A stretch of DNA of 13,732 nt from Bryobacterales bacterium (GTDB taxonomy: Bacteria; Acidobacteriota; Terriglobia; Bryobacterales; Bryobacteraceae). Every line of letters begins with the position of its first letter. Position 1 is the first letter of the stretch. The position numbers and the translations under genes were made by a program. The stretch is taken from positions 973-14,704 of the forward strand of contig DNFG01000195.1 in the NCBI GenBank assembly GCA_003487005.1, written 5' to 3'. Shown piece after piece: positions 13,582 through 13,732 of this stretch. The notes under the pieces were generated by a model, which saw only the letters and a list, made by a program, of their open reading frames with translations, was not told where the DNA came from and made no database searches.

Positions 13582-13732
13582 TACAGCTATGATAATTGGG
13601 GCAACATGTACGTGAGTTACGAACGCTATCTGGAGCGCCACCCGTTCACCCCCGCGGCCGCCTCGAATTTCGACGCCGCCAACCGGCTCAACATCCAAAG
13701 TTCCACCTACGACCTCGCCGGCAACCAGACCG
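13582..13732 (+). pseudogene. RHS/YD-repeat protein fragment, 5' end missing, runs off the window
   Basis: The frame beginning at 13582 reads YSYDNWGN, then after about 22 residues FDAANRLN, and then STYDLAGNQT. This is the YD-repeat rhythm (YDxxGN ... NRL ... YDxAGN) of RHS proteins, which form secreted or surface beta-cocoon shells, often around toxins. No usable start codon or ribosome binding site is seen between the permease stop and this segment, none of the three forward frames upstream shows RHS-like sequence, and RHS proteins normally have long N-terminal parts. It therefore looks like a 5'-truncated remnant or recombined C-terminal cassette rather than an intact gene. The 3' part is outside the window, so the final state is unknown. 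An internal ATG at 13606 is too far into the repeat to be a natural start. Confidence 0.6.

Overview
GC-rich, densely packed bacterial DNA with nine complete protein genes, one gene cut by the left edge and one gene fragment cut by the right edge. No RNA genes, insertion sequences or CRISPR arrays are visible. The protein styles (cytoplasmic GAF/PAS hybrid kinase, LolA-like periplasmic protein, serial MacA/MacB-type efflux genes, an RHS fragment with a YDNWGN repeat) suggest an acidobacterium of the Solibacter/Bryobacter type. That placement is an inference from general resemblance, not a demonstrated assignment.

Region 1 (1-4643, + strand) is a tight five-gene operon: a HemW/HemN-like radical SAM protein (5' end missing), a chorismate lyase-like protein, a flavin-dependent halogenase-like oxidoreductase, a hotdog-fold acyl-CoA thioesterase and a PaaK-type aryl-CoA ligase. 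Neighbouring genes overlap by 1-4 nt or are separated by no more than 10 nt. The simplest reading is a pathway that makes 4-hydroxybenzoate (or a related aryl acid) from chorismate, activates it as a thioester, oxidises or halogenates it, and edits or releases it by thioesterase. The radical SAM enzyme would add a further modification. I do not recognise this gene set as a characterised cluster, and more of it may lie to the left of the window.

Region 2 (4767-8032, - strand) holds a secreted LolA/DUF2092-like protein and, upstream of it on the same strand, a 784-residue soluble hybrid histidine kinase (GAF-PAS-PAS-HisKA-HATPase-REC). A 568-bp non-coding stretch (8033-8600) separates the kinase from the divergent Region 3 and contains the only AT-rich promoter-like sequences in this part.

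Region 3 (8601-13469, + strand) is a translationally coupled four-gene efflux operon. It encodes three successive, different HlyD/MacA-type periplasmic adaptor proteins (the first a lipoprotein, the next two membrane-anchored) and one MacB/FtsX-type permease. No ATPase or outer-membrane channel gene is present. About 110 bp after the permease stop the sequence turns into the interior of an RHS/YD-repeat protein with no visible start, which suggests a rearrangement where the missing transporter parts might have been.

The first 24 bases of the window exactly repeat bases 248-271 in a different reading frame, so the extreme left end may be an assembly artefact.
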